Assembly: GCA_963627995.1 (NCBI GenBank)
Contig: CAVGCV010000004.1
Coordinates: 130,164 to 194,163 of the forward strand
From: UBA3839 sp963627995
GTDB taxonomy: Bacteria; Bacteroidota; Bacteroidia; Bacteroidales; Bacteroidaceae
Direction: 5' to 3'
DNA length: 64,000 nt
This document shows, piece by piece, positions 44,453-52,730 of this stretch. Within the stretch, counting starts at the first letter, position 1. Each line of letters opens with the position of its first letter. The notes under the pieces are model-generated. The model was not told the DNA's origin and did no database searches. It was given only the letters and a program-made list of their open reading frames with translations. Both the position numbers and the translations under genes were made by a program.

Positions 44453-47400
44453 TTAGAGGCGGACTTTCTTTCCGTTGACGATGTAGACGCTGGGCGTGGC
44501 GGGCGCCGGCAGCTTGCGCCCGGACAGGTCGTGGATGCGCGGCTTCTCCGGGTCGGCGCCGGCGGTGCCGATGCCCGTCGGGTCGGCGACGACGCGGATG
44601 ATGCCGTCGGACTCCAGCGACGAAATGTCCCAGAGGTAGCCCGGCGCGGGCACGGCCGGCTCGAACACGGGCGTTCCCGAGAGGGCGATGGCGGCGCTGC
44701 CGGTGAAGACCCTGTAGTCGGTGTCGGGCTGCCAGTCGTCGGTGATGCGCTCCATGCGGAACACGGGGCTGTTGAGCGCCACTTTCCCGGCAACGGCGAA
44801 GTTGTCGCACGCCGATGACGTGCCGCGGCTGCGGACGCGCAGGATGCCGCCCTCCTTGACGGTGAGCGTGCCGGTCAGCGTGAGGCGGCCGACTGTCCGC
44901 GCCGTCTCCTTTCCGGCCGCGACAAGCCCGCCCTTGCTGACGGTGATGGAGGCGCACTGGCCCGTGCCGTAGGCCGCCGCGCCGCCGTCGATGGTGACGA
45001 GGCCCGTGGTGGTGGCCGCCGATGTGTTGTCGAGGCTGACCGCCCCCTCGTGGACGTTGATGCCCGCGCTGCTCGCGCCCGTGAGCGAGAGCGTGCCGGC
45101 ACCGTATTTGTTGAGCGTGGCGCTGGCGTTGAGGATGCCGGCGTACGTGGTGCTCGTGCCGAGGTAGCCCACGTTCCATGTTCCCGTCGACAGCGTGCAG
45201 TCGGTGGCTGTGCTCTGGAGCGCGCCGATGCTCGACGTGCGGTTTTCCTCCGTTCCCTTCTGGCTCACGACGTGTACCACGTACACGCCCGATTCAGGCT
45301 GCAGCGTTCCCTTCCGCATGTTGAGCGTCGACGTGAGGCGGAATTGTCCCGACGTGGGGTTGAGCGTGCCCTCGAAAGCCGACGCGTTGGTCGAGTAGTC
45401 GCCGCGTACGTAGGGGAAGCTGATTCTCAGCGTTCCCTTTCCGCTGAGCGTCCCCTGCACCTTGCAGCGCTGCCCGGCGCTGACTGTGAGCGTCTTCCCC
45501 TCGGCGATGTCGATGGCGTTGTTCAGTGTCGGTATCGCCGACGTGCTGTTGTTGTTGAAGATGGAGATGGCGGCGTTGCCGGCGACGTGGATGCTCGATG
45601 TGGCGTTGCCGAACGTCGTGTTCCACGTGCCCATGGCGAGCGTTCCGGCCTGCAGGACTGTCGATTTCCATGTGTTGTTGCCCGCATAGGTGATGTTCAG
45701 CTGTCCCGCGCCTGTTTTGATGAGTGTGCCGTTGCCCTTGACGATTCCTTTCAGCGATGTCGCGCCGCTCGGAATCTGGATGGTGGCGGAGTCGTTGAGC
45801 GTGATGCCGCGGTTGGTGGCGGTGTTGGCGTTGTTGACGATGAGCGTGGCCTTGCCAATCTGCAGGTTGTCGGCCGAAGCCGAAGCCGCGCCGATGCTGC
45901 TCGCGGTGCCGCCGTCGGCGAGCTCGGTGACGGCCACCGTTCCGCTGTTGATGATGGTGCGGCCCGTGTAGTCGCTGTTGGCGGCGGAGAGCGTGACCTT
46001 TCCTTCGCCGTTCTTGATGAGGTCGCCCGTCCCGCTCAGCCCGCCTGTTCCGCTGATGGTGAACGGTTTCGTGTCGTTGGCGAACTCGATGTTGCCCACC
46101 GGCACGAGCTCGTCGATTTGGATGGCCGTCTGCACCGCTTCGTCGTCGACGACGACGTGGTCGCCCGCAACGAACTCGGTGGCTTCGCCGTTGAGCTTGA
46201 AGTTCTCCGCCTGGTAGTTCCACACGTTGCTCTCGGCGCCCGTCCAGCGCACGTTGTGCGCCGCCGCGCGCTGCTCGTGGATGTTCAGCCAGAGCGCCTT
46301 GTCCTCGTTGGTTACCTGGTAGGACAGTCCTTGCAGGCCGCGCACCGAGATGTCGTCCGTCGAGCCGCTGAATGTGCCGGTGTATTCCACCAGCTTGTAG
46401 CGTCCGGGAGCGGGCTTCTTCACGTCGGGTACGATGGTGAAGACGATGCTGCCTCCGTCCGAAACCGTCAGACTGCCGTCGATGTGCACGAGGTCGGCCG
46501 TGGCATTGGCCTCGCTGATGTCCGATTCGATGAACAGCCGTGCGCCGACTGTGAGCGCCTTCTTCAGCGTTATCGTGCCGATGCCGCTCTCGCCGCTGCC
46601 CGGCATGAGCCGGCCTCCCTCGTGGTTGAGCGCGCCTTCAATCCTGAGCCGGCCTTCCACTGTGGCGTTGCCGGCGAGCGTGCCGCGTGCGCGCAGCTCC
46701 ACATTGCCCCTGACGGTGGTGTTCGCCTCGAGCGTTCCCTCCGAGATGTAGGTCGTGCCCGTGTAGTTCATGGGCGCGTTGACCACCAGCCGCCCCTGCT
46801 GGCTCTTCCAGAGGTCCATCGTCCCCTCCAGACTGCCGCTGCCGCCGACGGTGACGGTTTGCCCCCTCACGGGCATGGCGTAGACGGCACCCGGGCTGAG
46901 GCTGCCCTGCAGGTCGGCGATCGGCGCCGACGTCAGGTCGAACAGCACGCTCTTGCCGTCGGCATACGTCGCCGCCGTGGCGTGGTCGTAGTCCGTGAAT
47001 CCGCTGCCCCCCACGCCCCATGCCGTAGCGTTCGGCGCATAGACCAGGTCCGCCACCATGCAGGGCGGAAGCTGCGGGCGCGGCATTCCGTAGCCCAGGT
47101 AGAAGCCGGGGTTCGGGCTCTGGTAGTAGCCCTTCGTGGTGCAGTCGCCGCGGTAGTGCGGGTCTTCCAGCAGGCAGTAGATGTTGTCGACGGCCGTCTC
47201 GTAGTCGGTCGTGAAGCCGGTGATGCCCACGCACACGCCGTTCTCCTTGTGAAGCAGGATGAGCTCCTCGCGCCAGTCGCCGATGATGTCGCCCCAGAAC
47301 GCGGCGCGCTTGGCGTAGACGGTGAGGTAGCGCCATCCGCTCAGTTTCGCTATTTCCAGGAGGCGCCCCTTGTAGTAGTCCTTGATGTAGACGCTGTAGT

Positions 47401-48907
47401 GGCTGTCGGTGGTCTCCACGATTTCGCGGTCCAGCTCGCCGTCCCACCAGATGCCCTCCGTCGGGTAGGGGGCGGTGAGGTTGGGGATGAGGTTGCCCCG
47501 GGCGTCGTACACGCCGCCCATGGTGGACCACATCTCCCATCCCAGGTGGTCGGGGTCGATGTCGATGCACTCGCCGCGTCCCACGTCGCCCACGCCCGAG
47601 AGGTACCACTTCTTGATGGGCTCGCCCGTGGCCGCGTCGTAAAGAATCTGCCCGAGCATGTCGCCGGCGTTCTGCTGGATGGCGAACGTCTCGAGCCCGG
47701 GACGCTCGGGGTCGATGTCGCTGGTGCGGAAGCGGTCGCCGTGGGCAATGCCCGCGTTGAACAGCGTGCTGCCGTCGGCTGCCATCGTGTAGCCCCCCTC
47801 GATCATCTCGTCGCGCCCGTCGCCGTCCACGTCGCCGATGCGGATTTGGTGGAATGCCGCGCCGCCCACGGGCTTGCAGAACAGCTCGTGCCAGTTGCCG
47901 GCCTTGCCGCTGCTGAAGTCGAACGCATAGGCGTTGTTGTAGTAGTAGTGGTCGCCGTTCGTGCCGCGCGTGTGCCATTCGAACACGATGGCGGGATGCA
48001 CGCCGTCGAAGCAGTAGATGCCCACGCGCCCCACGTGCTTGTTGTATTCCTCGCCCTTGAGCGACGCGCGGTTCGTGCGGTTGTAGTGCGTGTTGTAGGT
48101 CTGCTCGACGGAGCATTTCTCGCGCCCCGTCATGCCGTCGACCACGGTCATGTAGCGCGGAGGGTTCCTCGCGCCCTGCGTCTCGTAGTCGGTGATGCCG
48201 TCGCCGTCGGTGTCGCCCGTCGCGCTGCCGTTCACGTAGAGGCCGAACGTCTTGCTGTCTGGGTCCCAGAACTGCGTGCCGTCGGACGTTTGCAGGATGA
48301 GCTCGCCCTTGCCGTCGCAGTCGATGTCGTACGCGTTCACCTGCTCCGTGGCGAATTCGTTCGGCCCCAGCTTCACGGTCCACAGGTGCTCGCCCGTGCG
48401 CAGGTAGCCCTCGACGTAGCAGTCGAGCGAGGTCGATGTACTGATGCGGTCGACCACGTAGTCCATCTCGCCGTCGCCGTCGAGGTCGACGGGCCACACG
48501 TACTTCGTGGTGTAGTTGGCGGCGGTGAGCGGCGAGTCGGTGAAGCGGATGTCCACGAACATGTTCCTGAGGTCGTGGCTCCTGACCGCGTAGGGCACGC
48601 TCTGCTCCCCCTCCCTGCCGCCGGCCACGACGGTGACGGTCACGTTGCTGCCCGCCGGCACCTGGGCGGCGGTCGTCTTGAAGTTGGTGTTCGCGAGCGG
48701 CGCGGCGTTGATGCGCGTGCCGTCCACATACACGTTGTAGGTCGCGTTCTCCGGCTCTTGCGCCAGCCGCCGCCATGTGACGGTGGCGCTGCTGCCGTTC
48801 TTCGCGACCACCACGCCACGCCCCAGCCGCTGCTGCAGCCGCTGGGCGGGGGCTTCCACGGAGAGCGATGCCAGCAGCACCGCGAGGCAAAGAATAGTGG
48901 TTCTCAT
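44453..48907 (-). CDS. PL11 rhamnogalacturonan lyase fused to autotransporter-type beta-solenoid and type IX sorting tail
   Basis: A 1484-residue exported protein in three parts. After the signal peptide (1-21), residues 22 to about 625 are a PL11 rhamnogalacturonan I lyase. It has an N-terminal Fn3-like cap, then a propeller with calcium-type loops (DLDGDGEMDYVVD, DIDCDGKGELILQ, GDVDGDGRDEM), and ends at YYQSPNPGFYLGYGMPRPQ. Residues about 650-1430 carry autotransporter-associated strand repeats (GTGDLIKNGEGKVTLSAANS; GNGTLIKTGAGQLNI; NKYGAGTLSLTGASSAGI). The last 45 residues (RIHDLSGRKL...SVYIVNGKKV) are a type IX sorting domain. It likely cuts the rhamnogalacturonan backbone at the cell surface. 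It forms an operon with GH2, downstream of the AraC-type regulator. Confidence 0.87.
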   Translation of the reverse strand: MRTTILCLAVLLASLSVEAPAQRLQQRLGRGVVVAKNGSSATVTWRRLAQEPENATYNVYVDGTRINAAPLANTNFKTTAAQVPAGSNVTVTVVAGGREGEQSVPYAVRSHDLRNMFVDIRFTDSPLTAANYTTKYVWPVDLDGDGEMDYVVDRISTSTSLDCYVEGYLRTGEHLWTVKLGPNEFATEQVNAYDIDCDGKGELILQTSDGTQFWDPDSKTFGLYVNGSATGDTDGDGITDYETQGARNPPRYMTVVDGMTGREKCSVEQTYNTHYNRTNRASLKGEEYNKHVGRVGIYCFDGVHPAIVFEWHTRGTNGDHYYYNNAYAFDFSSGKAGNWHELFCKPVGGAAFHQIRIGDVDGDGRDEMIEGGYTMAADGSTLFNAGIAHGDRFRTSDIDPERPGLETFAIQQNAGDMLGQILYDAATGEPIKKWYLSGVGDVGRGECIDIDPDHLGWEMWSTMGGVYDARGNLIPNLTAPYPTEGIWWDGELDREIVETTDSHYSVYIKDYYKGRLLEIAKLSGWRYLTVYAKRAAFWGDIIGDWREELILLHKENGVCVGITGFTTDYETAVDNIYCLLEDPHYRGDCTTKGYYQSPNPGFYLGYGMPRPQLPPCMVADLVYAPNATAWGVGGSGFTDYDHATAATYADGKSVLFDLTSAPIADLQGSLSPGAVYAMPVRGQTVTVGGSGSLEGTMDLWKSQQGRLVVNAPMNYTGTTYISEGTLEANTTVRGNVELRARGTLAGNATVEGRLRIEGALNHEGGRLMPGSGESGIGTITLKKALTVGARLFIESDISEANATADLVHIDGSLTVSDGGSIVFTIVPDVKKPAPGRYKLVEYTGTFSGSTDDISVRGLQGLSYQVTNEDKALWLNIHEQRAAAHNVRWTGAESNVWNYQAENFKLNGEATEFVAGDHVVVDDEAVQTAIQIDELVPVGNIEFANDTKPFTISGTGGLSGTGDLIKNGEGKVTLSAANSDYTGRTIINSGTVAVTELADGGTASSIGAASASADNLQIGKATLIVNNANTATNRGITLNDSATIQIPSGATSLKGIVKGNGTLIKTGAGQLNITYAGNNTWKSTVLQAGTLAMGTWNTTFGNATSSIHVAGNAAISIFNNNSTSAIPTLNNAIDIAEGKTLTVSAGQRCKVQGTLSGKGTLRISFPYVRGDYSTNASAFEGTLNPTSGQFRLTSTLNMRKGTLQPESGVYVVHVVSQKGTEENRTSSIGALQSTATDCTLSTGTWNVGYLGTSTTYAGILNASATLNKYGAGTLSLTGASSAGINVHEGAVSLDNTSAATTTGLVTIDGGAAAYGTGQCASITVSKGGLVAAGKETARTVGRLTLTGTLTVKEGGILRVRSRGTSSACDNFAVAGKVALNSPVFRMERITDDWQPDTDYRVFTGSAAIALSGTPVFEPAVPAPGYLWDISSLESDGIIRVVADPTGIGTAGADPEKPRIHDLSGRKLPAPATPSVYIVNGKKVRL

Positions 48908-48947
48908 CCTTGGGAGTTTTTTAGTTAGCTGTGTTTCCTTGTGCCGG

Positions 48948-48955
48948 CAAAGGTC
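48948..48955 (-). promoter_or_regulatory. Weak promoter candidate for the PL11-GH2 pair
   Basis: GACCTTTG on the minus strand differs from TAnnTTTG at one position. It lies 40 bases before the PL11 start, with TTTA about 22 bases further upstream. Confidence 0.35.
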
Positions 48956-49020
48956 GTGGAAACCGCCAACATTCTCCTAAAGTCTCGTCAAAATAAATGA
49001 GAATGTCGTAACAAACGCGG

Positions 49021-51414
49021 CTATTTCGGCGTTTTCCCCAGCTGGTAGTCCTTGGGCGACACGCCGAACCGCTCCTTGAAGCACTTGGCGAAGTAGCTGG
49101 CGTAGGCGAACCCCACGAGGTCGGCCACTTCGTTCACGCTGTGGGACGAGTGGCGCAGCAGGTGGGCGGCGCGCTCCAGCCGGATGTTTCGGATGAAGTC
49201 GGTCGGGGCCTGTCCCGTGGCCTCGCGCAGGCGGCGGTAGAGGTTCATGCGGCTCATCAGCATGTCCGCGCTCATCGCGTCCACCGAGTAGGCGGCGTTG
49301 TCCATGTTCTTCTCCACGGCGGCCCTGGCGCGCTCCACCAGCTCGCGGTCGGCGGGCGAGAGCGGCGCGGGCGCCGCCTCCGGCGCGTCTTCCGCCGGCG
49401 GAGCTCCGGCCGGCAGTCCCTTTCGCCGCCTCCTCCTGCCCCAGGCGTGCAGGCCGAGGCCGAGCAGCACGGCCGCGCCGCCCACCAGCACCCGCACGCC
49501 CGTGCGCTTGTGCCACGCCACGGGGCGGACAACCGTGGCGACCACGGCCGGGCGGCCCCAGCGCCCGAACGCGTCGGTGGCCTTCACCTCCAGCTCCGTC
49601 CTGCCGCCGCCCACGCCGCGCAGGCTGACTGCCGCCGCGCCTTTGGGCAGCTCCGTCCACTCGCCCCCGCCGCCAGTCCGGTAGGCCAGCCGCACGTCCT
49701 GCGGGCGGTCGTACTCGAGCGTGGTCAGCCCCACCTCCAGCTCCTCCTCCCCGCGCGCCAGGCGGATTTCGCTGCCGCCTGGCGGCATCAGCCTCCGCCG
49801 GCCGCCGACTATATAATAGGACACGCGCGCGCGGACGTTGCCGACGGGCGCGTCCATCTCCGCCGTGTGCGGCAGCAGGAACCACTTCCCGCCGCCGCGC
49901 ACCGCGATGCCTTCCGCCGTCGCCGCCATGTCGTCGAACGCCGCCAGCCGGAGCTCCTCCTGACGGCAGTCGGTGGTCCTCGTCCCTCCGTCGCGCGGCT
50001 GGTATTCCTTGACCTGCCGCGCCGACAGCACCCACAGGTGTCCGCCGCTGTCCATGCGCAGCCGCTTCACGGCGTCGCCGTTCTCGTTGCCGGCCCGCGG
50101 CGTCTCGGTGGCCGCGCCGCTCTTGCGGTCGATGCGGAACACCTGCCCGATGCTGCTGCCCACCCACACGTCCGCGCTGTCGATGGCGAGGCAGCTCAGG
50201 CTCTTGCGGTCGAGCAGGACGCGGTGCGCCCCCTCTCTCAGCGCGCAGAGCCCCTTCCCGTTCGACACGAAATAGACGGTCCCGTCGCTCGCCGCCCCGA
50301 TGTCGTGCACGCGCCCGATGCCGCCGGCGAGGCGCACGGCGCGCCCCGTCCCGCGCTCCAGCAGGTAGAGCGCGTCGAACGTCCCGATGTAGCGCGAGCC
50401 GCCGCGCCCCTCGGCGAACGACAGCACCCTGCCGTCCAGCGTGCTTTCCGCCTCGGCGAGCCATGCGGGGCGCGCGTCCCCCCGCCAGCCGTCCTCAAGC
50501 GGCGCCGGGCGGCCTCGGGCGGGGAGGGGCCGGAGCGTGCCGCCCCGGGTGTCGAACGCCAGCGTGCCTTGCGGGGTGCGGACTGCGAGCCGCCGCGCCG
50601 CCCCGTCGTACTCCATGCCCCGCACGGGCTGGCCGTCGGGGGTGGCCGCCGCGGCGGCGGGGGGCTGGCTGTCGTCGTCCGCGTCGAGGCGCACGACGGC
50701 GCCCGCGCTCGTCCCCACCCAGTAGCAGCGCCCGTCCCCGTCCTCCACGATGCAGGTGGGGTAGCCCGCCTGCTCCCACGGCCTGGGGGCGAAGTCCCTT
50801 TCCGCCTTCTTCCGCCGGCAGAGCCCGCCGTTCCACAGGCACGCCCACACGCTGCCCGCGCTGTCCTCGTAGAGGGCGGCCACGCCCCGGTCGCGCCCTT
50901 TCCACCGGAGGACGAACCGATCCAGGAGGCGGAAGTCGGCCGAGACGTGCAGCACGTGGTTGCGGTAGGCCACCCATGCCGTCCCGTCGCGACAGGCCAG
51001 CAGGTAGTTGATGCGCTTGTCGGCCAGTTCCCGCCCGCCGTCCTCCGCGCCCCGCACCATGAGCGGGCGGATGCCGAGCGTCGCCTTCCGCAGGCTGTAC
51101 GCGCCGTTCTTCGTCCCGAACAGGATGCTGCCGCCGTCCGCCGTCTCGGCCAGGCAGGTCACGTCGTTGCTCCGCAGGAGGTCGGGGCGGTTGCGGTCGC
51201 TTCGGAACGCCTCGGTGGCGTGGCCGTCGAGGCGGCAGAGGCCGCCCTTCTCCCGCCCCGTCCACAGGAATCCCTCGCTGTCGGTCGTCGCGCACAGCGC
51301 GTCGGCCGTCGCGTCGCAGGGGGCCGACGGCGGGAGCAGGCCGTTGCGCGTCGTCTGCCCGCCGAGCGGGAGGGCGGCGGTGGCGAGGAGGAGGAGGAGG
51401 GGAGTCTTTTTCAT
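49021..51414 (-). CDS. Transmembrane AraC-family regulator with beta-propeller sensor, no kinase
   Basis: A 797-residue regulator. It has a signal peptide (1-20) and an extracytoplasmic region of two-component-propeller repeats (about 21-560: TTDSEGFLWTGREKGGLCRL; ALYEDSAGSVWACLWNGGLC; YFVSNGKGLCALREG). Next come a Y_Y_Y-like beta domain (about 560-635), one transmembrane helix (about 638-659) with a basic stop-transfer (RRRRRKG), and a cytoplasmic AraC-type HTH domain (about 690-795: DFIRNIRLERAAHLL; VNEVADLVGFAYASYFAKCF). Classical hybrid two-component regulators of this sensor type carry kinase and receiver domains between membrane and HTH; both are absent here. It probably senses pectin fragments and activates the PL11-GH2 genes 113 bases downstream. 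The ATG at 51414 gives the signal peptide. Confidence 0.88.
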   Translation of the reverse strand: MKKTPLLLLLATAALPLGGQTTRNGLLPPSAPCDATADALCATTDSEGFLWTGREKGGLCRLDGHATEAFRSDRNRPDLLRSNDVTCLAETADGGSILFGTKNGAYSLRKATLGIRPLMVRGAEDGGRELADKRINYLLACRDGTAWVAYRNHVLHVSADFRLLDRFVLRWKGRDRGVAALYEDSAGSVWACLWNGGLCRRKKAERDFAPRPWEQAGYPTCIVEDGDGRCYWVGTSAGAVVRLDADDDSQPPAAAAATPDGQPVRGMEYDGAARRLAVRTPQGTLAFDTRGGTLRPLPARGRPAPLEDGWRGDARPAWLAEAESTLDGRVLSFAEGRGGSRYIGTFDALYLLERGTGRAVRLAGGIGRVHDIGAASDGTVYFVSNGKGLCALREGAHRVLLDRKSLSCLAIDSADVWVGSSIGQVFRIDRKSGAATETPRAGNENGDAVKRLRMDSGGHLWVLSARQVKEYQPRDGGTRTTDCRQEELRLAAFDDMAATAEGIAVRGGGKWFLLPHTAEMDAPVGNVRARVSYYIVGGRRRLMPPGGSEIRLARGEEELEVGLTTLEYDRPQDVRLAYRTGGGGEWTELPKGAAAVSLRGVGGGRTELEVKATDAFGRWGRPAVVATVVRPVAWHKRTGVRVLVGGAAVLLGLGLHAWGRRRRRKGLPAGAPPAEDAPEAAPAPLSPADRELVERARAAVEKNMDNAAYSVDAMSADMLMSRMNLYRRLREATGQAPTDFIRNIRLERAAHLLRHSSHSVNEVADLVGFAYASYFAKCFKERFGVSPKDYQLGKTPK

Positions 51415-51445
51415 GGGGAGGCGCGCGGCGCGTGGGTTGCCGGTG

Positions 51446-51476
51446 CAAAAGTAGCGTTTTTCGCGGGGAGGGCAAA
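51446..51476 (-). promoter_or_regulatory. Putative promoter of the AraC-type regulator
   Basis: On the minus strand: TTTG (51473-51476), a 19-base spacer and TACTTTTG (51446-51453), 31 bases upstream of the start codon. Confidence 0.75.
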
Positions 51477-51530
51477 CGTCCGCGGTCTCCGCTTTCCGCG
51501 CGCGGTGTTTTTTCCCCCGACACTGCGGTG

Positions 51531-51654
51531 GGAAAAACACTGCGGAGGGGCCGGAAAGCGTCCGCGGAGAAAATATTTTTTGTCTGCGGACGAAACATGT
51601 TTCCTCCGCGGAGCGCGGGAATTTTCTCTGCGGAGGTTTTTGGCGCGCTGTTTC
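51531..51654 (-). repeat. Palindromic intergenic repeat, copy E
   Basis: Read on the minus strand, it repeats copy A almost exactly for about 120 bases, from GAAACAGCG to GCAGTGTTTTTCC. Only a handful of base differences lie in the spacer and stem positions. Confidence 0.88.
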
Positions 51655-51731
51655 GGGCGTGTTCCGCGCCCTCCGCCGATATTGCGCAGTTTGCGCGCAA
51701 GTGAGCAGGAAAAGCGGCATTTTTGGATGTT

Positions 51732-51765
51732 TTTGCGTGGAAACCAATAAAAATAACTACCTTTG
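51732..51765 (+). promoter_or_regulatory. Putative promoter of etfB-etfA-acyl-CoA dehydrogenase
   Basis: TTTG (51732-51735), a 22-base spacer and TACCTTTG (51758-51765). This gives a leader of about 85-90 bases. Confidence 0.65.
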
Positions 51766-51856
51766 CGCCGCAAAAAGTGTGTTTTTGGACTATCTTGCCT
51801 TTTTGCCGCACCTGACAACACCGTGTGGAAAAAACAATCACATCTTATTATCAGTT

Positions 51857-52726
51857 ATGAGTTTGAAAATTATTGTACTTGCAAAGCAGGTGCCCGACAC
51901 GCGAAACGTCGGCAAGGACGCGATGACGGCCGAGGGAACGGTGAACCGCGCCGCCCTGCCTGCCATCTTCAACCCCGAAGACTTGAACGCCCTGGAGCAG
52001 GCCCTCCGCCTGAAGGAGCAGCATCCGGGTTCCACCGTGGGCGTGCTCACGATGGGGCCTCCGCGCGCGGGTGAGATCATCCGCCAGGGCCTCTACCGCG
52101 GCGCCGACACGGGCTGGCTGCTCACCGACCGCCTCTTTGCCGGCGCCGACACGCTGGCCACGTCCTACGCGCTGGCCACGGCCATCAAGAAAATCGGCGG
52201 CGCCGACATCGTCATCGGCGGCCGCCAGGCCATCGACGGCGACACGGCGCAGGTGGGCCCGCAGGTGGCCCAGAAGCTGGGCCTGAACCAGGTGACCTAC
52301 GCCGAGGAGATTCTGAAGATCGAGGACGGCAAGGCCACCATCCGCCGCCACATCGACGGCGGCGTGGAGACGGTGGAGGCCCCCCTGCCCGTGGTCATCA
52401 CGGTGAACGGGAGCGCCGCCCCCTGCCGCCCCTGCAACGCCAAGCTGGTGATGAAGTACAAGTACGCCACCTGCCCGATGGAGCGCCCGGCCGACGACCC
52501 CCGCGCCGGCCTCTACGAGGAGCGCCCCTACCTGACGCTAAACCAGTGGAGCGTGGCCGACGTGGACGGCGATGCCTCGCAGTGCGGGCTGGCCGGCTCG
52601 CCGACGAAGGTGAAGGCCGTGCAGAGCATCGTGTTCCAGGCGAAGGAGTGCCAGACCCTGACGGGCAGCGACGCCGACGTGGAGGGCTTAATCAAGGAAT
52701 TGTTGAACAATAAAATCATTGGCTAA
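51857..52726 (+). CDS. etfB: Electron transfer flavoprotein beta subunit
   Basis: A 289-residue cytoplasmic subunit of the FAD/AMP electron carrier that links acyl-CoA dehydrogenases to the respiratory chain or to bifurcating partners. It shows the ETF-beta N-terminus LKIIVLAKQVPDTRNVGKDAM and the segments NPEDLNALEQALRLKEQ, GGRQAIDGDTAQVGPQVAQ and LPVVITVNGSAAPCRPCNAK. The open frame extends upstream through the promoter, but the ATG at 51857 starts the conserved sequence. etfA follows after 4 bases. Confidence 0.94.
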   Translation: MSLKIIVLAKQVPDTRNVGKDAMTAEGTVNRAALPAIFNPEDLNALEQALRLKEQHPGSTVGVLTMGPPRAGEIIRQGLYRGADTGWLLTDRLFAGADTLATSYALATAIKKIGGADIVIGGRQAIDGDTAQVGPQVAQKLGLNQVTYAEEILKIEDGKATIRRHIDGGVETVEAPLPVVITVNGSAAPCRPCNAKLVMKYKYATCPMERPADDPRAGLYEERPYLTLNQWSVADVDGDASQCGLAGSPTKVKAVQSIVFQAKECQTLTGSDADVEGLIKELLNNKIIG

Positions 52727-52730
52727 GGAT

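Larger units (their letters stand above)
51415..51856. other. Divergent intergenic region with promoters and repeat copy E
   Basis: This 442-base gap lies between the leftward AraC-type regulator and rightward etfB. It holds a leftward promoter (51446-51476), repeat copy E (51531-51654) and a rightward promoter (51732-51765). Confidence 0.8.

Noticed and set aside
44425..44793. N-terminal extension of the GH2 open frame
   Set aside because: The extension is Ser/Pro/Thr/Arg-rich shadow of the PL11 3' end. The ATG at 44424 begins a proper signal peptide.
45050..48928. A 1292-codon open frame on the plus strand opposite the PL11 gene, and similar long antisense frames elsewhere
   Set aside because: Low stop frequency in GC-rich DNA creates them. 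They show repetitive Arg/Ala/Val/His composition and no domains, while the opposite strand carries clear families.
51415..51747. Upstream extension of the AraC-type regulator frame
   Set aside because: It runs through repeat copy E and the promoter. The ATG at 51414 starts a signal peptide.
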